Part shown: positions 61,011 through 64,000 of the stretch, one piece after another
Position numbering within the stretch: the first letter of the stretch is position 1
How the letters are laid out: each line of letters begins with the position of its first letter
Assembly (NCBI RefSeq): GCF_029675105.1
Contig: NZ_JAQQFV010000005.1
Span: forward strand, 310,001-374,000
Direction of reading: 5' to 3'
From: Nocardia anocheti
GTDB taxonomy: Bacteria; Actinomycetota; Actinomycetes; Mycobacteriales; Mycobacteriaceae
DNA length: 64,000 nt
The notes under the pieces: model-generated
The model's database searches: none
Told to the model about the DNA's origin: nothing
The model's input: the letters and a program-made list of their open reading frames with translations, nothing else
Position numbers and translations under genes: made by a program

Positions 61011-61590
61011 ATGTGCGCGGGCCGCGTCTGACGGTGCGGCCGTCGGCGACGGCGAGGACCAGCGTGGTGGTGTCCGGGGAGTGCGCCCACCACCGGTGTT
61101 TCTCGCCCGCCCGGCAGTAGTAGGTGTCGCCGGGACCGAGTTCGTATTCGGTACCGTCGGCGACCAGCGAGATGCGTCCGCGCACGACGTGGATGATCTC
61201 GTCGGCGCGATGCGTGAAATCCCGGTCGCCCCGGTCGGTTCCGCCGGTGAACTCGAGCGCGCGCAGGTCGCGATCGCCGTGGACGAGCGCGCGCACGGTG
61301 CCCGCGCCGGGATCGGACTGGGCCAGCGCGGTGTTCTCGTCCGCGCGGACCAGCGGGGCCGGTGCGGTGTCGTCGGCGGCGGCCAGCAGCGCGGTGGCCG
61401 TGGTGGACAGGGCGTCGGCGATCTGTTGCAGCGAGCGCAGGCTGGTATTGGTGTGGCCGTTCTCGAGCTGGCTCAGGAACGACGGGGACAGGCCGGTGTC
61501 GGCGGACAGGCGGGCCAGGGTGAATCCCGCGGCGCGGCGTCGATCGCGGACGACGGCCCCCAGCTGGGTGTTGCGGACGTGCTCGCCCAA
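61009..61590 (-). CDS. XRE-family regulator with cupin domain
   Basis: About 193 aa from the TTG at 61590 (GGAGGG upstream), or 243 aa from a GTG at 61740. The helix-turn-helix is at about 8-62 (LGAVVRDRRRAAGFTLARLS, SPSFLSQLENGHTNTSLRSL) and a cupin at about 115-190 (HRADEIIHVVRGRISLVADG, GDTYYCRAGEKHRWW). Such regulators usually sense a small metabolite and control an adjacent catabolic gene. The extra 50 residues of the longer form are Arg/Thr-rich low complexity, which favours the shorter start. Divergent from the arylsulfotransferase-like gene across a perfect palindrome. Confidence 0.85.
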   Translation of the reverse strand: MGEHVRNTQLGAVVRDRRRAAGFTLARLSADTGLSPSFLSQLENGHTNTSLRSLQQIADALSTTATALLAAADDTAPAPLVRADENTALAQSDPGAGTVRALVHGDRDLRALEFTGGTDRGDRDFTHRADEIIHVVRGRISLVADGTEYELGPGDTYYCRAGEKHRWWAHSPDTTTLVLAVADGRTVRRGPRT

Positions 61591-61743
61591 CCTCTCGCCC
61601 TCCGTCCTCGCTCGTGCTGTAGCAGTGACTGTAGTGACGGCCGTGCGGCCCGCGCCCGGCCCGCCCGCGCCAGCAGTCCTCCGACCTGGGCGTGAGCGGG
61701 TTTCGCGCACCCTGATCCGAACCGTTCCGCTGTCGCTCACCTT

Positions 61744-61757
61744 ACTGAATATTCAGT
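61744..61757. promoter_or_regulatory. 14-bp perfect palindrome, candidate XRE operator
   Basis: ACTGAATATTCAGT lies 26 bp upstream of the arylsulfotransferase ATG in the divergent region. Its centre (GAATAT) could also serve as a -10 on either strand, so bound repressor would block transcription. It is the most AT-rich stretch of this region. Confidence 0.65.
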
Positions 61758-61783
61758 GGCATCGAATTTTCAGGAGAGGCGGC

Positions 61784-62887
61784 ATGGAACAGAACACCCT
61801 CAAGCGCCGGGGCATCGGCCTGATCGGCAGCGATCCGGAGCTGGCCTCGCCCGGCTACACGCTCTACGCGCCCCTGGCGGGCGACGGCCGGGTCGACCTG
61901 GTCGATCTCGACGGCGAGATCGCGCACCAGTGGCAGCTGCCGTACCGGCCGGGCAGGCACGCGCGTGTGCTGGCCGACGGCAGCCTCGCCTACAACGGCC
62001 TCACCCTGGCCCGGCCGCCGCTGTTCGCCATGTGGCGCAAGTACTCCGGCGGTTCGATGGCCCGCTACGACCACACCGGCACCCTCCTGTCCGAGGTCCG
62101 CGACGACCTACAGCACCACGACGCGCACCACTACGACGACGGCAGCGTCCTCTACGCCGCCGTCGAGCCGCTGACGGGTGCCGACGCGGCCCGCGTCGAA
62201 GGCGGTGTGCCCGGCACCGAGGCCGACGGAATCGTCTGGTCCGACGTGATCCGCGAGGTGGACCCCGACGGCGGCCTGCGCTGGGAATGGCGCGCCGTGG
62301 AACACCTCGATCCCGCGGAATTCGGCCTCCAGCCGCACTATTGGCGCGAGCACTGGCCGCTGATCAACAGCGTGCACCCGCTCGACGCGCACACCGTGGT
62401 CGCCAGCCTGCGCAGCGTCTCGGCGGTGATCCTGATCGATCGCCGCACCGGCGCGGTCACCACCCTGGCCGACCGGAGCGTGCTCGCCCAGCAGCACCAC
62501 GCCACCCCGCTCGGCGACGGCCGGATCCTGGTGTTCGACAACGGCACCTTCCGCACCGGCGAATCGGTGACCTACAGTCGCGTCGTCGAGATCGACACGG
62601 CCACCGGCGAGATCGGCTGGACCTACCAGGACTCCCCGCGCGAAGCCTTCTTCACCCCCTTCATGGGCGGCGCGCAACGGCTGCCCAACGGCAACACGCT
62701 GATCACCGAGGCCGCCTTCGGCCGGATCTTCGAGGTGACTCCCGACCGGCGGATCTGCTGGGAGTACGTGGTGCCCTCGTTCACCGAATACCCCGATCCC
62801 GACACCGCGCGAGTGTTCCCCGGCATCTCCAACGCCATCTTCCGCGCCTACCGCTACCAGGCCGAGGAGCTCCCGTGGCTGCGGTGA
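61784..62887 (+). CDS. Arylsulfotransferase-family (ASST-like) beta-propeller protein
   Basis: 367 aa without signal peptide. Repeated beta-blade units of the ASST type are seen: GEIAHQWQLPYRPGRHARVL, DPDGGLRWEWRAVEHLDP, QQHHATPLGDGRILVFDNGT and GAQRLPNGNTLITEAAFGRI. The family contains sulfate transferases that use an active-site His, but many members are uncharacterised, and a cytoplasmic enzyme here may have another reaction. AGGAG precedes the ATG. Its stop region overlaps the permease start, so the two are coupled. Confidence 0.8.
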   Translation: MEQNTLKRRGIGLIGSDPELASPGYTLYAPLAGDGRVDLVDLDGEIAHQWQLPYRPGRHARVLADGSLAYNGLTLARPPLFAMWRKYSGGSMARYDHTGTLLSEVRDDLQHHDAHHYDDGSVLYAAVEPLTGADAARVEGGVPGTEADGIVWSDVIREVDPDGGLRWEWRAVEHLDPAEFGLQPHYWREHWPLINSVHPLDAHTVVASLRSVSAVILIDRRTGAVTTLADRSVLAQQHHATPLGDGRILVFDNGTFRTGESVTYSRVVEIDTATGEIGWTYQDSPREAFFTPFMGGAQRLPNGNTLITEAAFGRIFEVTPDRRICWEYVVPSFTEYPDPDTARVFPGISNAIFRAYRYQAEELPWLR

Positions 62888-64000
62888 GCGAGTCGACGGT
62901 GGCGCCCGTCGACGAGATCCCGCCCGCCGGAAGGGCGTTCGCTGGCGCGTTGCAGCACCTGGTGGTGATGATCGCGATGCCGCTCACCTCGGTGCTGTTG
63001 ATCAGCCGCAGCCTGCACCTCGACGACGACGCGGCCCGCGCCCTGCTCTGCGGTGCGCTGCTGTTCAGTGGCATCGGTACCCTCCTGCAATCGAGCGGAC
63101 GCTACGGACTCGGGGCCGGGCTGCCCTTCGTGATGCTGCCCGGTGGCGCGGCGGTGGTGCTGTTCATCCAGATCGCGCAGACCTACGATCCGGCGACCGC
63201 GACCGGCGCGGTCCTGATCACCGCCGTCGCCGGGATCGCGCTGGTCCCGGTGGCACGGCGGCTGGTGCGGTTCCTGCCCATGGTCGTGATCGCGAGCATG
63301 ATCCTGGTGATCGGGGTCAACCTGGTGAAGGTCGGCGCGAACCTCATCACCTCGGCCGATGACCCCACCCCGATCCGTTCGGTCGGCATCGCGGGCGCGA
63401 CCATCGTCGCGACCGTGCTGGCCCATCGGTTCCTGCCCACCGGCTGGCGCCGGGTCTCGGTCCTGATCGGCATGGGCATCGGCACCGCGCTGGCCGCCGC
63501 CCTCGGCCAGTTCTCCCTGCAACCCGGCGGCGCCGTGGTGCAGCTGCCCGACCCCTTCCTGTTCGGCACCCCGCACTTCGATCTGCTCGCCGCCCTGCCG
63601 CTGCTGGTGTTCAGCATCGGCTCGATGGCCGAGGCCACCGGTCAGACGGTGCTCAACGCCCAGGTCGTCGGCAAGTCGATCGACACCGCGCCCACGGTCG
63701 GGCGCACTATTCGCGGTGACGCGGTGACCTCGCTGCTGTCCGGCCTGTTCGGCGGCCCGACCATGGTGACCAGCGGGGAGAACATCGGCCTGATCCGGCT
63801 CACCGGCGTGCGCAGTCGCTATGTCACCGCGCTGACCGGTCTGCTGCTGATCCTGGCCGCCTTCCTCGCCCCGATCGGCCGGATCGTCAACTCACTGCCC
63901 GGCCCGGTCGTCGGTGCCACCGCGGCCGTCGTGTTCGCCACCATCATCGCCTCGGCGATCGGCCTGTTCCGCCAGGTCGATCTGGACGACGACGCCGCCC
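62875..64000 (+). CDS. NCS2-family nucleobase permease, 3' end outside window
   Basis: At least 375 residues visible, with about 10 hydrophobic helices so far. NCS2 hallmarks are ALQHLVVMIAMPLTSVLL at the start and SGLFGGPTMVTSGENIGLIR near the end. It is probably a uracil/xanthine/urate proton symporter; the substrate cannot be chosen from sequence. GTG start at 62875, 5 nt after GAGGAG and overlapping the ASST-like gene by 13 nt; GTG at 62884 is the alternative. The protein is cut off by the window edge. Confidence 0.9.
   Translation, partial: MAAVSESTVAPVDEIPPAGRAFAGALQHLVVMIAMPLTSVLLISRSLHLDDDAARALLCGALLFSGIGTLLQSSGRYGLGAGLPFVMLPGGAAVVLFIQIAQTYDPATATGAVLITAVAGIALVPVARRLVRFLPMVVIASMILVIGVNLVKVGANLITSADDPTPIRSVGIAGATIVATVLAHRFLPTGWRRVSVLIGMGIGTALAAALGQFSLQPGGAVVQLPDPFLFGTPHFDLLAALPLLVFSIGSMAEATGQTVLNAQVVGKSIDTAPTVGRTIRGDAVTSLLSGLFGGPTMVTSGENIGLIRLTGVRSRYVTALTGLLLILAAFLAPIGRIVNSLPGPVVGATAAVVFATIIASAIGLFRQVDLDDDAA

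Noticed and set aside
61591..61740. N-terminal 50-residue extension of the XRE-cupin regulator
   Set aside because: Arg/Thr-rich low complexity, while a TTG with a good ribosome site starts just before the conserved domain.
1..64000. CRISPR arrays, tRNA or rRNA genes
   Set aside because: No regularly spaced direct repeats, no cloverleaf-like or rRNA-like stretches were recognised by eye.

Overview
The window is about 70% GC, with GTG and TTG starts, ATGA/GTGA-coupled operons, several apparently leaderless genes, and strictly actinobacterial families. The order adnA-adnB, K+ channel, nudC, mycoredoxin, uvrD2, whiB7 (about 47.9-60.9 kb) matches the Rv3202c-Rv3197A block of Mycobacterium tuberculosis. 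This points to a mycolic-acid actinomycete, most likely Nocardia or a close relative such as Rhodococcus; the species is inferred, not proven.

1-11.6 kb: nitrate and nitrite assimilation. It holds a NarK transporter, a GntR regulator divergent from an MFS exporter, then one co-directional operon narK-nirB-nirD-HemD/winged-helix regulator (NnaR type)-sirohydrochlorin chelatase. A GlnR-like box lies upstream of the operon. 11.6-20.5 kb: assorted genes (Pro-rich membrane protein, VOC protein, secreted beta protein, large LuxR regulator, acyl-CoA ligase), interrupted by an IS200/IS605-type relic with a wrecked tnpA and an apparently intact tnpB. 20.5-30 kb: an Old Yellow Enzyme-type reductase, the narGHJI respiratory nitrate reductase, a 600-bp regulatory gap with repeats, and an XRE/MmyB-type regulator.

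30-44.5 kb: two tandem paralogous membrane proteins at the end of a methionine-salvage operon (mtnA-mtnB fusion, mtnD, mtnC), preceded by an arylsulfatase. The divergent Tat-lipoprotein peptide-type ABC transporter is preceded by a 21-aa Cys-rich leader ORF (Cys-Cys-Ser-Cys) that looks like a cysteine-sensing attenuator. I read the block as a sulfur-scavenging island: sulfatase, regulated importer, methylthio recycling.

44.5-47.9 kb: a small Gln/Arg-rich protein, a MobA-MoeA fusion (molybdenum cofactor, needed by NarG), an alkyltransferase-like protein and a hydrolase. 47.9-60.9 kb: DNA repair and stress block. AdnAB carries large acidic, Pro-rich or low-complexity insertions. The whiB7 leader is complete, with an AT-rich promoter, a 5' hairpin, a leader ORF and an intrinsic terminator just before the gene. 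61-64 kb: an XRE-cupin regulator divergent from an arylsulfotransferase-family protein and an NCS2 permease that runs off the end, with a 14-bp perfect palindrome between the two arms.

No rRNA, tRNA or CRISPR array was seen. Long antisense ORFs throughout are high-GC shadows and are not annotated.
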